A stretch of 64,000 bases of DNA from assembly GCA_900109435.1 (NCBI GenBank), contig FNZT01000005.1, positions 1 through 64,000 of the forward strand. The letters run 5' to 3'. Source of the stretch: Ruminococcus sp. YRD2003 (GTDB taxonomy: Bacteria; Bacillota; Clostridia; Oscillospirales; Ruminococcaceae). The notes under the pieces were generated by a model. The model saw only the letters and a list, made by a program, of their open reading frames with translations, was not told the DNA's origin and made no database searches. The translations under genes were made by a program, and so were the position numbers. How positions within the stretch are numbered: position 1 is the stretch's first letter; every line of letters begins with the position of its first letter. Shown piece after piece: positions 1 through 8,792 of the stretch.

Positions 1-220
1 CGATAAATCTTTGATAACAAAGTCATGCGGCTTCGTTATGTTACAAGGTATTACCATCCGTTTCCAGAAGCTATCCCTTTCTCAGAGGCAGGTTGCTCAC
101 GTGTTACTCACCCGTCCGCCACTAAGTTAATCTCAGTAAACCAAAATTAACTCCGTTCGACTTGCATGTGTTAAGCGTGCCGCCAGCGTTCGTCCTGAGC
201 CAGGATCAAACTCTTTATTA
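1..220 (-). rRNA. rrs: 16S ribosomal RNA, 5' end only (partial)
   Basis: The minus strand from about 220 down to 1 reads as the start of a bacterial 16S rRNA: the universal 27F site AGAGTTTGATCCTGGCTCAG is followed by ACGAACGCTGGCGGC and, further in, by GGCGGACGGGTGAGTAAC. The gene runs off the left edge, so only about the first 220 nt (V1 and the start of V2) are present. The mature 5' end is placed at about 218-222 by comparison with other 16S genes and could be off by several bases. Transcription runs leftwards from two promoters at 453-481 and 765-793. Confidence 0.98.
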
Positions 221-452
221 AATAGTATATATCACTCACTCTCTCAAGAAACCAAAATATCTTAATCCTGTTCAATAACGCTTGCGTTATTACTGCGCAT
301 TTTTTACTCTTGCTTGAGTTGTTTCCTCATTACAAGGAATCTCAAGGGTCGTTACTTTTTCTTAGCATTGTTCAATTTTCAAGATGCTGTGCCGTCAGTT
401 CAGACGGGCTTTCTCACTGCCGTATAGCCTCTCCGCGTCCGACAGTAATGTT
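221..452 (-). other. 16S rRNA leader with boxA-like element and hairpin
   Basis: Transcribed leader between the proximal rRNA promoter and the 16S gene. On the minus strand it contains GCATCTTGAAAATTGAACA (about 370-388), which resembles the boxA-type antitermination sequence of Firmicute rRNA leaders. It also has a short perfect hairpin, with arms AATAACGC (274-281) and GCGTTATT (284-291). The roles in antitermination and processing are inferred by position. Confidence 0.6.
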
Positions 453-481
453 ATTATATCACCATTTTGCGGTTTTGTCAA
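453..481 (-). promoter_or_regulatory. Proximal rRNA promoter
   Basis: On the minus strand TTGACA (476-481), a 17-bp spacer and TATAAT (453-458) form a perfect sigma-A consensus promoter about 230 bp upstream of the 16S 5' end. Confidence 0.9.
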
Positions 482-764
482 CTCAAACTTCGGAAGGTTT
501 TTCCACGTTTTTTTGTTGAAAACTAACAACGTGCCTTTATCGCACCCGAATTTATACTTATAAAAGAGCAACAGCCTTAACTCCAAAACCCAAAGGAGAT
601 AAGACTGTTCTGATTCGCCCTCTATAACAATAGGAATACGGATAGCTAAAGGAATTATACAGCCGTGCCGCGCTATCCTATCGGCAACGAACCCCGCCTC
701 AGCATAATCTGCTGCCCGATTGTGCAGATTGAGCAGACAACTTTTGCTTTTGGTTTCTGATTGT

Positions 765-793
765 ATTATACAACTCCCCTCTTATGATTTCAA
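765..793 (-). promoter_or_regulatory. Distal rRNA promoter
   Basis: On the minus strand TTGAAA (788-793), a 17-bp spacer and TATAAT (765-770). With the promoter at 453-481 this gives the tandem arrangement common for rRNA operons. About 300 bp separates the two; I see no gene in that interval or in 794-1024. Confidence 0.7.
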
Positions 794-1024
794 CTCACAT
801 TCTGTCTTTTTGGTGCACAATATGAATATATATCAAAAAATTATTTTTTTACAATTTATTAATAATATCAGTTGGCTACGCAATCACCCCCGTAGTACAA
901 CGTTTCGGCACATTTGATAATAGTTATAACCAATATCTTTCAGCTTTTTATTTTACTTTTTCGCATTTGTTTGATTTGTTAATTCAGCTTTATTATTTTT
1001 GTGAACCTTTTTCGTCTCTCTTTG

Positions 1025-1053
1025 TTGACATCTTCTCATCTATATGGTATAAT
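1025..1053 (+). promoter_or_regulatory. Promoter of the pilus operon
   Basis: TTGACA (1025-1030), 17-bp spacer, TATAAT (1048-1053): a perfect consensus promoter about 45 bp upstream of the first gene. I see no terminator or second strong promoter before 9434, so it probably drives all six genes. Confidence 0.9.
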
Positions 1054-1098
1054 ATACACATAGTATTCCAATTCATTGCATCTTACAAGGATAAAAAG

Positions 1099-1737
1099 AT
1101 GGCTAAAAAGGATTTTAAAGACCTTAACAAACGCGAACTCGTCGACCTCGTCTATAAGATGATCGACACCGATGAACCACCGTCAGAGGAGCTTCCTCCG
1201 ACTGATGAGGTGCGCAAGGTACACGACAAGCTTGCATACCGTGCAAAGCTCAGAAAAGTGCTCACAAGTACGATATCTGTGCTTGTAGTTGTCGCTGCTG
1301 TCGCAGTACTCGTTTCGACCTTGTTTCTCCCCGTGATACAAGTCTCGGGTGACAGTATGGAACCCACCTTGAACAACGGCGATATTATACTACTTGTAAA
1401 AACAAAACGCTATTCAACAGGTCAGCTGTGCTGCGTTGCTTGGCAGAACAAGCTCCTGCTGAAACGTGTCATAGGGCTCCCCGGAGACAGTATCGACATC
1501 GACGCGGATGGAAATGTCTCGGTGAACGGTCGGCTCCTCGACGAACCGTATGTTATCAACAAAAGTCTCGGAGAGTGCGATATTTCGTTCCCTTACGTCG
1601 TTCCGGACGGTAAGATGTTCGTGCTTGGGGACAGGCGCGATACGTCAATAGACAGCCGAAGTTCGGCTATCGGCTGTGTCAGCGCCGAGCAAATGGTGGG
1701 AAAAATGCTTTTCCGCATTTGGAAGTCCAATAAATAA
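1099..1737 (+). CDS. lepB: Signal peptidase I
   Basis: Membrane serine protease that removes signal peptides from exported proteins. The ATG at 1099 follows ACAAGGA by a normal distance; an in-frame start upstream (967) would lie before the promoter and is rejected. The 212-residue protein has an acidic/basic N-terminal part, one transmembrane segment (about residues 53-75), the catalytic-serine motif SGDSMEPT with Ser86, and the KRVIGLPGD motif with the general-base lysine Lys122. The FVLGDRRDTSIDSR box follows near the C-terminus. The family assignment is firm. It is the first gene of a pilus operon, so it may be a dedicated peptidase for the pilin precursors; that role is inferred from position. 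Confidence 0.93.
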   Translation: MAKKDFKDLNKRELVDLVYKMIDTDEPPSEELPPTDEVRKVHDKLAYRAKLRKVLTSTISVLVVVAAVAVLVSTLFLPVIQVSGDSMEPTLNNGDIILLVKTKRYSTGQLCCVAWQNKLLLKRVIGLPGDSIDIDADGNVSVNGRLLDEPYVINKSLGECDISFPYVVPDGKMFVLGDRRDTSIDSRSSAIGCVSAEQMVGKMLFRIWKSNK

Positions 1738-1777
1738 GACTGAACAGTCTTCACTCATTGTAAGGAGGTGAGAACAT

Positions 1778-4700
1778 TTGGGTATACCTTATAATAAGTA
1801 CATACAACTTTTGCGTGAGTCAAAGAAGAAGCGCAGACAGCTTGCCTGTCTTGTAACAGCTTTGTCCGTATTTGTTTCGGGTGGAGTCTTCTGGCAGCTG
1901 AGAGGTATCGGCACGGCTATGGTCGACGGAAACCTCCCCACTGCCGACGACTCGGGCTGTGACCTTACAGCAACGCCGCTTGGCGCTTCGGAACTTGAAA
2001 CGCAGGATGTATGGGAAGCCACGCTTCCAACGCTGACCGATATCGCGGGTGAAAATCTCGCTCGTATCGCCGAATCACAGCTCGGATACTCCGAAAGCAG
2101 TATCAACTTCGTACACGCTGAGGACGGCGAAACGCATAACGGATATACCAGATACGGCGCGTGGTACGGCAATCCGTACGGCGACTGGAACACTATGTTC
2201 ACCTACTTCTGCATGAATTATGCAGGCATCGGTTCTGATGATATCCCATACGGCTCAGGCTGCTGGGCTTGGTCTCTCGAACTTGATAAGGGCGGGCTCG
2301 TTGTTCCTGTAACTCGCGGTTCACCCGCACGAGGAGATATTCTCCTCATCGACTCCGACCTCGACGGCAAGGCTGACAGGTCATGCATAGTGACAGCGGT
2401 CAGCGATGACGATATCCCCGAAATATCTGCAATAGAAGGCGATGTGGACGGTGAAGTCGCTGCCACTGCCTACCTCCTCGACGACGAGCACCTACTCGGT
2501 ATGGTCTCGCTCGCGGACATCGTCCCCGAGCCGCCTGTACTCCCCGAGGAGCCCGCATATGTCGATTTCACGGCTGAAAGCGAGTCGGGCATTCGGGTCG
2601 AGGCTCACGCTGACAGTTTCGCTTTCCCGAGTGATACCGAAATGTTCGTGTTCGATATTTCCCGAGATGACGCCATTCAGACTGCTGCCGCCCACTTTGG
2701 CGATGCCGATTCCGATACTATCGAGGCTGTAGCGGTCGATATCACATTCATGACTCCCGACGGCTCCGAGCTTGAACCCGCTGAGGGCTCCCTCGTGAGC
2801 GTGAATATCAGTCTTCCCGAAGAGCACTCGCTCACAGGCGGTGAGTTCTCGCTGCTGCACGTATCGGATGACGGCGATGTTCAAGAGGTCGCCGACGCAA
2901 GCGTTTCCGCGGACGGTGCGGAATTTGTGGCGGAGAGTTTTTCGGTGTATGTTGTGACTGCTAACGGCGAAAAGAAAAAGACAGATTGGCATGCTTTGTC
3001 ATTCGCCAACGGACAAGGTAATAATACAGCTGACAATCCCTATGTTGTTGGAGTCGGTGAAAACATTTTTGTTACATATGAATATGCTGAAAATGAAAAC
3101 GATTTAAAATTCACTGTCAAAGGAAACGATCTGGGCACTGGTAAAGTGATTGATAGGACTCCTGGTAAGGATGAAAGAGATTCTTCAGACGGTAAGAGCA
3201 GATCTGCTTATTTTACTGCTACTAATACTGGTGAGTGTCGGATTGTTGTTGGAGCTAATCTGTGGGAGCCAAACGAAACTATCTCAGATTCTCTTTACGT
3301 AAAGGTAATTGACTCTCCAGTCTATATGTACGTTGGAAATGAACGAATTTATTTCGATCAAGCAATGAGCGACCTGAACAACACTGCGTATAAAACTATA
3401 TATCTTCTTGAGGACGAAAAGTTTAAGCTAAGTCTTAATGGCACGAATAGGGGCAATGATTTTTCAGTGGTTGATTCTACTATTTTGACTAAGGGTGTTG
3501 CTGTTAATAATGGTAGCAATACCGATGTTGAATTCACCACTCAAAAACACGGAGAAACAACAATTACTGTCAATGGTCAGACAATTAATATTGTTGTAAA
3601 GCACCCTATGTATGTCAAGGACAGTTTTCATTATAGAGATATTGACAGAATCAACGAGTGGGTCAGCGCTGCAACCAGTTGGATTGGAAAACAAAATGGC
3701 TACATAGCTAATTCCAACGGATACTATCCATATCAACTGTTTGATGGCGATAATTTGACTTTAAAAGTTCCAACTCGCGAATTAACAAATGCAGAACTTG
3801 TCATTGGCACCCCGGTATTCAAAATGACAAAAGGCGATGGAAGTGAAGAAACAGTAGCTTATACTCCGGATTTCACTCCACTTTCAAAGTATTCCGGGGA
3901 TTTGTCTCCACATGGCGGGAATATCGATGTTATATTATCTGCTAAAAACGAAAGTGACTATAACATATATGTTCCAATTTACTTAAAAGACGGTAATGAA
4001 ACCGTTAGAATAATGCATGTTAAGATCCCGGGAAACACTAACAGTTTCCTTGACCATGCGGATATTGAAATCGCCGACGGCGGAAAATACACTGTTACCA
4101 AGCTAAAACGCAGCGGAAGCAACATAACCAAAAGCATTGTAACATACAGAGCTTATGTTTCCGGAGTAAACGAAAGTATACTGTATGAATCGGAAGACAA
4201 TTCAGTAACCTGCCAATTCTATAATAAAAATGATGAGCCATACCCCAAAGATGAAATAACCGGCTATTCAGGTAATCAATACTATGTTGACCCCAATGTA
4301 CCGAAAGGTTCTCCTCAGTATGAATTTACTTCAAAATATGAAATATTCCCTGACGGTAGTCTTAACTGGGGTTCTATTGGGCGAATAAAGTTCTATCCTT
4401 CGGAAGTTGATCATGCTGTATTTAATGTGCAACTAACTCTTGAACCAGATACAGAAGTTGTGTATAACGCTGATGGAACGGTCAAGGAAACAAATAATAT
4501 CAAGGGCAGCGGAGATAAAGTGTTAGACAACGTACCATTTACTATGAACCATCAAGATGTTCTCGATGCTTACAATAAGTGTCCGAATCACACAGGTCTT
4601 GATTTCACTATCATGGCTTTCTCCGCATTGGTAGAGTTTGACCTTGAAAAGAAACTCACAGGCGCTGATCAGCTTACTGATGGCCAATTCAAGTTCGGTC

Positions 4701-5089
4701 TTTTTAAAAACGAAGATGATACCGAGCCAATATCTACCGTAACCAATAACGCTGACGGTATTGTAACATTTGACACTCTTCACTTTGAAAAGCCAGGTTC
4801 CTACACCTACTATGTCAAAGAAATTGTTGATACTCCAGCAGCTGACATTATCTACGATAATAAAATAATGACGTTACAAATCCAGGTAACAGAAAACCCT
4901 ACCACCAATCAATTAACAGCTAATATATTGACAAATGTTGACGATTTCAAATTCACCAACCATAAAACCTACACCCTCCCCTCAACAGGCGGAACGGGCG
5001 AACTGCCGTACATAATCTTCGGCGGGACGATGCTCGCGGGTGCGTTCACTCTGCTGTTCATACGCAGAAAAAAGGCGGCGGCACGATAA
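1778..5089 (+). CDS. LPXTG-anchored pilus tip/adhesin-like protein with CHAP-like domain
   Basis: Large surface protein (1103 aa), probably the pilus tip or an ancillary adhesin. It starts at a TTG (1778) with a strong AAGGAGGTG at 1762-1770. The N-terminal hydrophobic segment (about residues 21-48) is a signal or anchor sequence. Residues about 90-235 look like a CHAP amidase fold, but where the family has its Cys there is Asn138 (motif DWNTMF), and where it has His there is Arg201, so it is probably not a peptidoglycan hydrolase. A long unassigned middle follows. Residues about 945-1065 resemble the Spy0128/FctA pilin domain that forms internal Lys-Asn isopeptide bonds. The C-terminus is a sorting signal: LPSTGG, hydrophobic stretch, RRKK tail. 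Base composition turns AT-rich between about 2970 and 4970. Tip rather than basal position is inferred from size and gene order. Confidence 0.8.
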   Translation: MGIPYNKYIQLLRESKKKRRQLACLVTALSVFVSGGVFWQLRGIGTAMVDGNLPTADDSGCDLTATPLGASELETQDVWEATLPTLTDIAGENLARIAESQLGYSESSINFVHAEDGETHNGYTRYGAWYGNPYGDWNTMFTYFCMNYAGIGSDDIPYGSGCWAWSLELDKGGLVVPVTRGSPARGDILLIDSDLDGKADRSCIVTAVSDDDIPEISAIEGDVDGEVAATAYLLDDEHLLGMVSLADIVPEPPVLPEEPAYVDFTAESESGIRVEAHADSFAFPSDTEMFVFDISRDDAIQTAAAHFGDADSDTIEAVAVDITFMTPDGSELEPAEGSLVSVNISLPEEHSLTGGEFSLLHVSDDGDVQEVADASVSADGAEFVAESFSVYVVTANGEKKKTDWHALSFANGQGNNTADNPYVVGVGENIFVTYEYAENENDLKFTVKGNDLGTGKVIDRTPGKDERDSSDGKSRSAYFTATNTGECRIVVGANLWEPNETISDSLYVKVIDSPVYMYVGNERIYFDQAMSDLNNTAYKTIYLLEDEKFKLSLNGTNRGNDFSVVDSTILTKGVAVNNGSNTDVEFTTQKHGETTITVNGQTINIVVKHPMYVKDSFHYRDIDRINEWVSAATSWIGKQNGYIANSNGYYPYQLFDGDNLTLKVPTRELTNAELVIGTPVFKMTKGDGSEETVAYTPDFTPLSKYSGDLSPHGGNIDVILSAKNESDYNIYVPIYLKDGNETVRIMHVKIPGNTNSFLDHADIEIADGGKYTVTKLKRSGSNITKSIVTYRAYVSGVNESILYESEDNSVTCQFYNKNDEPYPKDEITGYSGNQYYVDPNVPKGSPQYEFTSKYEIFPDGSLNWGSIGRIKFYPSEVDHAVFNVQLTLEPDTEVVYNADGTVKETNNIKGSGDKVLDNVPFTMNHQDVLDAYNKCPNHTGLDFTIMAFSALVEFDLEKKLTGADQLTDGQFKFGLFKNEDDTEPISTVTNNADGIVTFDTLHFEKPGSYTYYVKEIVDTPAADIIYDNKIMTLQIQVTENPTTNQLTANILTNVDDFKFTNHKTYTLPSTGGTGELPYIIFGGTMLAGAFTLLFIRRKKAAAR

Positions 5090-5141
5090 AGCCTCCCCCA
5101 CACACTGAAACCACGACATTTAAATGAAAGGAAAAAAGATT

Positions 5142-6773
5142 ATGAAAAAAACTCTTAAAGGCTTATCGGCTATACTGATGACCTCAGTTCTCGCTGTTTC
5201 AGCAAGCGCCGCTACTGTAGGCTCTTTGACGGCTTCGGCTGGCTCCATCAAAGTCAAAACTGCCGCCGATACTAATAATGCTTATAAAGCATATCCTATT
5301 TTGACCGGTACCCTCACCGAAGGCAAACTGAGCAATGTTGACTTTAGTGATGCTTTACCAACCACAACGGATTCATCCGGTAAGAAGCATCTTAGCGATG
5401 ATTTGGTTTCAGCCTTGAAAACTAAGTCAGGTTTAACTGCTTTTGCTTCTCTTTCTACAGACACTACTCCCACACAGTTTGCGGATATGATCGCTAATCT
5501 CGCTGATAAGAGCGCTGATGCTGAAAAATTCGCAAAAATAATCGGCAGGTACGTAGCTTCCAGCGAGGCAATTGCAATTTCAACTGATGCTACTCCAGTA
5601 GCTGACGGTTATTATATCGTCAAGGAAGAGGGAACCGGTGCTCCCAAAACACTGAATCTTCTCAAGGTTGCTGGCAATGCTGCGATTGATGTTAAGGAAA
5701 CGACTCCTTCTTCCGACAAAACAGTCACTGATGTAAACGATTCAAAAAATGTAGCAGATACCCACACCAAAACCGCTGACTATGATATCGGAGATAATGT
5801 ACCATATGTTTTGACTTTCACTCTACCGTCTGACTACAGCAGGTATGAAAAGTATCCGATTACATTCACAGACACAATGAGTGCAGGACTTTCATTTGAT
5901 AAAAGTGCAGAGATTTTCTACGGTACTGGTGATACAACTGGCGATGCGATTACTTTTTCAGGTCCAACAGCTGTAACAGGCGGAAATCAATACACTTACC
6001 AAGTTGATCTGAAGGCACTGCAAGCCACTGAAGCAGCAAAGACAGCGGCTGATCAGGATGAAGATATCATGGGCATTTCTAAAGGAACTGTAATCAGAAT
6101 CGAATATACTGCAACCCTTAATGACAATGCAGTAATTGGTGGTACAGGAAATCCGAACACTTATACAGTAGAATATGCAAATGACCCGAACTGGGTTCCT
6201 AGTGATGATACTCCCGGTACTCCCGAAACGCCTCCGGAGAATCCTCCTACAGGCACAACACCTGAGTCAAAGAATGTAGTGTTTACATATCAGCTCACTG
6301 TAAACAAAAAAGATGATGATGGCAACTCTCTTAACGGTGCAACATTCAAGCTTTCCAAGTGGACAGATAAGGAAAAAGCTGCTGATATTAATGGAACAAG
6401 CTGGAAACAGGTAGATGTAATCCAATTGACCGATGCTGCAACATTTGATTTCAAGGGTCTTGATGACGGTATCTACAAGCTCGAAGAAACAGCAGCTCCC
6501 GCGCATTATAACCCCATTGCTCCCATTAAGTTTGAAATAACAGCTGAGCATATCGATTCGACATACACATTAGACACTATTCAAACAGATCTTACAGATG
6601 CAACAGTAACCAATGGCGTGATTTCCGTTGACATCAAGAATAACAAGGGCATCCAGCTCCCCTCAACAGGCGGCATGGGCACAACGATATTCTACATCGT
6701 AGGCGGACTGATGATATCAGGCGCACTCGTTCTTCTCATCGTTAAAAAGAGAATGAGCATCAAGGAAAAATAA
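5142..6773 (+). CDS. Major (backbone) pilin, LPXTG-anchored
   Basis: Probable shaft subunit polymerised by the adjacent sortase. The ATG at 5142 is preferred over an in-frame ATG at 5124 because GAAAGG lies 10 bp ahead of it. The 543-residue protein has a signal peptide (residues 1-28), an N-terminal pilin region, and a fimbrial isopeptide (D2-type) domain at about 190-350. The likely bond lysine of the D2 domain is in SSDKTVTD. A SpaA/Cna_B-like domain follows at about 385-490, including YKLEETAAP. The sorting signal LPSTGG is at 506-511, followed by a membrane segment and a basic tail. No classical YPK pilin motif is obvious, so the polymerising lysine is uncertain. It sits between the tip-like protein and sortase C. 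A stem-loop at 6792-6818 separates it from the sortase. Confidence 0.85.
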   Translation: MKKTLKGLSAILMTSVLAVSASAATVGSLTASAGSIKVKTAADTNNAYKAYPILTGTLTEGKLSNVDFSDALPTTTDSSGKKHLSDDLVSALKTKSGLTAFASLSTDTTPTQFADMIANLADKSADAEKFAKIIGRYVASSEAIAISTDATPVADGYYIVKEEGTGAPKTLNLLKVAGNAAIDVKETTPSSDKTVTDVNDSKNVADTHTKTADYDIGDNVPYVLTFTLPSDYSRYEKYPITFTDTMSAGLSFDKSAEIFYGTGDTTGDAITFSGPTAVTGGNQYTYQVDLKALQATEAAKTAADQDEDIMGISKGTVIRIEYTATLNDNAVIGGTGNPNTYTVEYANDPNWVPSDDTPGTPETPPENPPTGTTPESKNVVFTYQLTVNKKDDDGNSLNGATFKLSKWTDKEKAADINGTSWKQVDVIQLTDAATFDFKGLDDGIYKLEETAAPAHYNPIAPIKFEITAEHIDSTYTLDTIQTDLTDATVTNGVISVDIKNNKGIQLPSTGGMGTTIFYIVGGLMISGALVLLIVKKRMSIKEK

Positions 6774-6791
6774 ACCGTAAATGACCGCATC

Positions 6792-6818
6792 GCGGCGGAG
6801 GCTCTCCGCTTCCGCCGC
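6792..6818 (+). other. Intra-operon GC-rich stem-loop after backbone pilin
   Basis: GCGGCGGA (6792-6799) pairs with TCCGCCGC (6811-6818). No T-run follows, so it is not a classical terminator. It could stabilise the pilin mRNA end or reduce read-through into the sortase genes; that role is inferred. Confidence 0.5.
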
Positions 6819-6841
6819 CGTATCGCGGCAGGGAGGACTCA

Positions 6842-7714
6842 ATGAAAAAGCACCTTTTCAGTATACTGATAATTGCTATGTTCATCATTGGGTCGTCCGT
6901 GCTGCTATATCCCGCGATTAGCAACTATGTCAACTCCAAGCACGCGTCGAGAGTAATCGCGACATACAATGAAGCTCTCACAAACTCCGACGAAGACGAG
7001 CTCGGCAGCTTTTTCGACGCGGCTGCCGACTACAATGACAGGCTCCGCACAACGCCTGATTCCTTCTTTATTCCGTCGAATGTGGACGGCTACTCAGACA
7101 CGCTCGACATCACCGGCACGGGGATAATGGGCTACATCGACATCGACAAGATAGGCGTCGAGCTGCCGATTTACCACGGCACCGAGAAAGAAGTCCTGCA
7201 AATCGGCATCGGGCACCTTGAAGGCACCAGCCTCCCCGTCGGCGGAGATTCCACACACTGTGTCCTCTCGGGACACCGCGGACTTCCGAGTGCCAAGCTC
7301 TTCACCGACCTCGATGAGCTCGAGATAGGCGACGAGTTCACGATAACGATACTCGACCGACTGCTTACCTACAAGGTCGACCAGATACGCATCGTCCTCC
7401 CGACCGAGACCGACGACCTGCAACTCGTCAGCGGAGAAGACTACTGCACGCTGATGACCTGTACTCCCTACGGTATCAACACGCACAGACTGCTCGTACG
7501 CGGAGTCCGCACGGAAAATGCACAGGTCAAGAAGGGCGTATTCGTCAGGAATGAAGCGTTCAGGGTCGATACGCTGATAGTCACGCCGATAACGGCGATA
7601 CCGCTGCTTATCATAGCGCTCGCTCTCATATTCCTTCACGACAGGTTCATTTCGCGAAAGAGAGCTGCAAAAGCGCCCGAAGAAGAAAATCCTCCTCCTG
7701 ACAAAGAAGAATGA
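6842..7714 (+). CDS. srtC: Class C (pilin-polymerising) sortase
   Basis: Membrane-bound cysteine transpeptidase expected to link pilin subunits through their LPXTG threonine. GGGAGG precedes the ATG. The 290-residue protein has an N-terminal membrane segment (about 5-25), a linker/lid region, and the sortase beta-barrel. The catalytic triad is visible as His145 (LSGHRGL), Cys207 (TLMTCTPYG) and Arg220 (LLVRG). A second hydrophobic segment near the C-terminus (about 243-263) and a charged tail are typical of class C. I do not see the usual DP(F/W) lid motif, so the lid may differ. Its position directly after the backbone pilin supports the polymerase role. Confidence 0.9.
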   Translation: MKKHLFSILIIAMFIIGSSVLLYPAISNYVNSKHASRVIATYNEALTNSDEDELGSFFDAAADYNDRLRTTPDSFFIPSNVDGYSDTLDITGTGIMGYIDIDKIGVELPIYHGTEKEVLQIGIGHLEGTSLPVGGDSTHCVLSGHRGLPSAKLFTDLDELEIGDEFTITILDRLLTYKVDQIRIVLPTETDDLQLVSGEDYCTLMTCTPYGINTHRLLVRGVRTENAQVKKGVFVRNEAFRVDTLIVTPITAIPLLIIALALIFLHDRFISRKRAAKAPEEENPPPDKEE

Positions 7715-7727
7715 TGAGGTGATGAAA

Positions 7728-8792
7728 ATGCCGAAAAACAACAGAATATGGGCGGCTGTAATGAGTGCTGCGGCGGCATTCTCGCTCCTTGTGACGTTCA
7801 TGCCCGCAGATGCTTCGTCCGCGGACAGCACAGTCTCGCTCGTTTGCGAGAGCGGCAGCAAGAACATCGCAGGCATACAATGGAAGATTTATCGCGTGGG
7901 AGAGCTCAGGGACACCGAATATGTTCTCACAGGCAGCTGCGAGGACTACGAAGTTGACCTTTCAGAGCTCACCCCCGAGAATATCAACGGCACCGCCAAG
8001 GCGCTCGAGAGCTTTGTACTCAGAGACGCCCTGCCGCAGCTCGCCGAGTGCAAGACCGACGAAAACGGTACAGCTTCCTTCTCCTCACTGGAAACTGGAC
8101 TTTACCTCGCTGTAGCCAAGAGCGTGAAGATAGGCCATGAAATGTATAAGGCTTCTCCGCTGCTGTTCGAGGTCAAGGATAACGATGAGGGAGAGAGCAG
8201 GATATTCCCGAAGATGTACAGCAACAGCACTCTCGCAGGCGTAGAAGACTATTACACAGTCAAGAAGGTGTGGGTGGATAACGACGACAGCGCAAAGCGC
8301 CGTCCCGTTAATGTCACGGTAGACCTTTACATGAACGAGGAGCTCGCCGATACGATAACCCTCAGCGAAGAAAACGACTGGGAGTACAGGTGGGAAAACC
8401 TTGACCCCGAGGCTGAATGGCGCGTTGTAGAACGCGAGATACCCGTGAAGTATGAGGTCATCATCGACTACAACTCCACTCAGTACCTGATAAAGAACAC
8501 CTACAATCCCTCCCGCAAGACAGGCGGCGGAACAGGTACTGCCACGACATCCACCACTACTTTGACCACTGTGACCTCCACGACCACGACCGTCACCACT
8601 GCCGCACTGGTTTCGACCGACGAGAAGTCGACACTCCCGCCGAAGGAGACTACTACGTCTACTTCTGCCAAAGAGCCAAAGCTCCCCCAGACAGGACAGC
8701 TCTGGTGGCCGATACTTCCGCTGACGGCAGGCGGACTTGTCTTCCTCATGACAGGTCTGATTATACCCAACAGGAAAGACGACGATGAATAA
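7728..8792 (+). CDS. Minor pilin with Cna_B-like domains and LPXTG anchor
   Basis: Ancillary pilus subunit, possibly the base. ATG 7728 is chosen because GAGGTG (7716-7721) is well placed; GTG 7719 and ATG 7722 are in frame but too close to it. The 354-residue protein has a signal peptide (about 1-30) and a first prealbumin-like domain, with GLYLAVAKS near residue 125. A second Cna_B-like domain follows (about 180-260: YTVKKVWVDND, VNVTVDLYMN, YEVIIDYN). Then comes a Thr/Ser-rich linker of about 45 residues, the sorting signal LPQTG, a membrane segment and an acidic tail. Its end overlaps the next sortase gene by 8 bp (ATGAATAA), suggesting coupled translation. The linker is of the same type as the linkers of the dockerin proteins in this window. 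Confidence 0.85.
   Translation: MPKNNRIWAAVMSAAAAFSLLVTFMPADASSADSTVSLVCESGSKNIAGIQWKIYRVGELRDTEYVLTGSCEDYEVDLSELTPENINGTAKALESFVLRDALPQLAECKTDENGTASFSSLETGLYLAVAKSVKIGHEMYKASPLLFEVKDNDEGESRIFPKMYSNSTLAGVEDYYTVKKVWVDNDDSAKRRPVNVTVDLYMNEELADTITLSEENDWEYRWENLDPEAEWRVVEREIPVKYEVIIDYNSTQYLIKNTYNPSRKTGGGTGTATTSTTTLTTVTSTTTTVTTAALVSTDEKSTLPPKETTTSTSAKEPKLPQTGQLWWPILPLTAGGLVFLMTGLIIPNRKDDDE

Noticed and set aside
590..760. Possible small RNA or tRNA in the rRNA upstream region
   Set aside because: No cloverleaf or conserved small-RNA motif could be found; the stretch is best read as spacer between two rRNA promoters.
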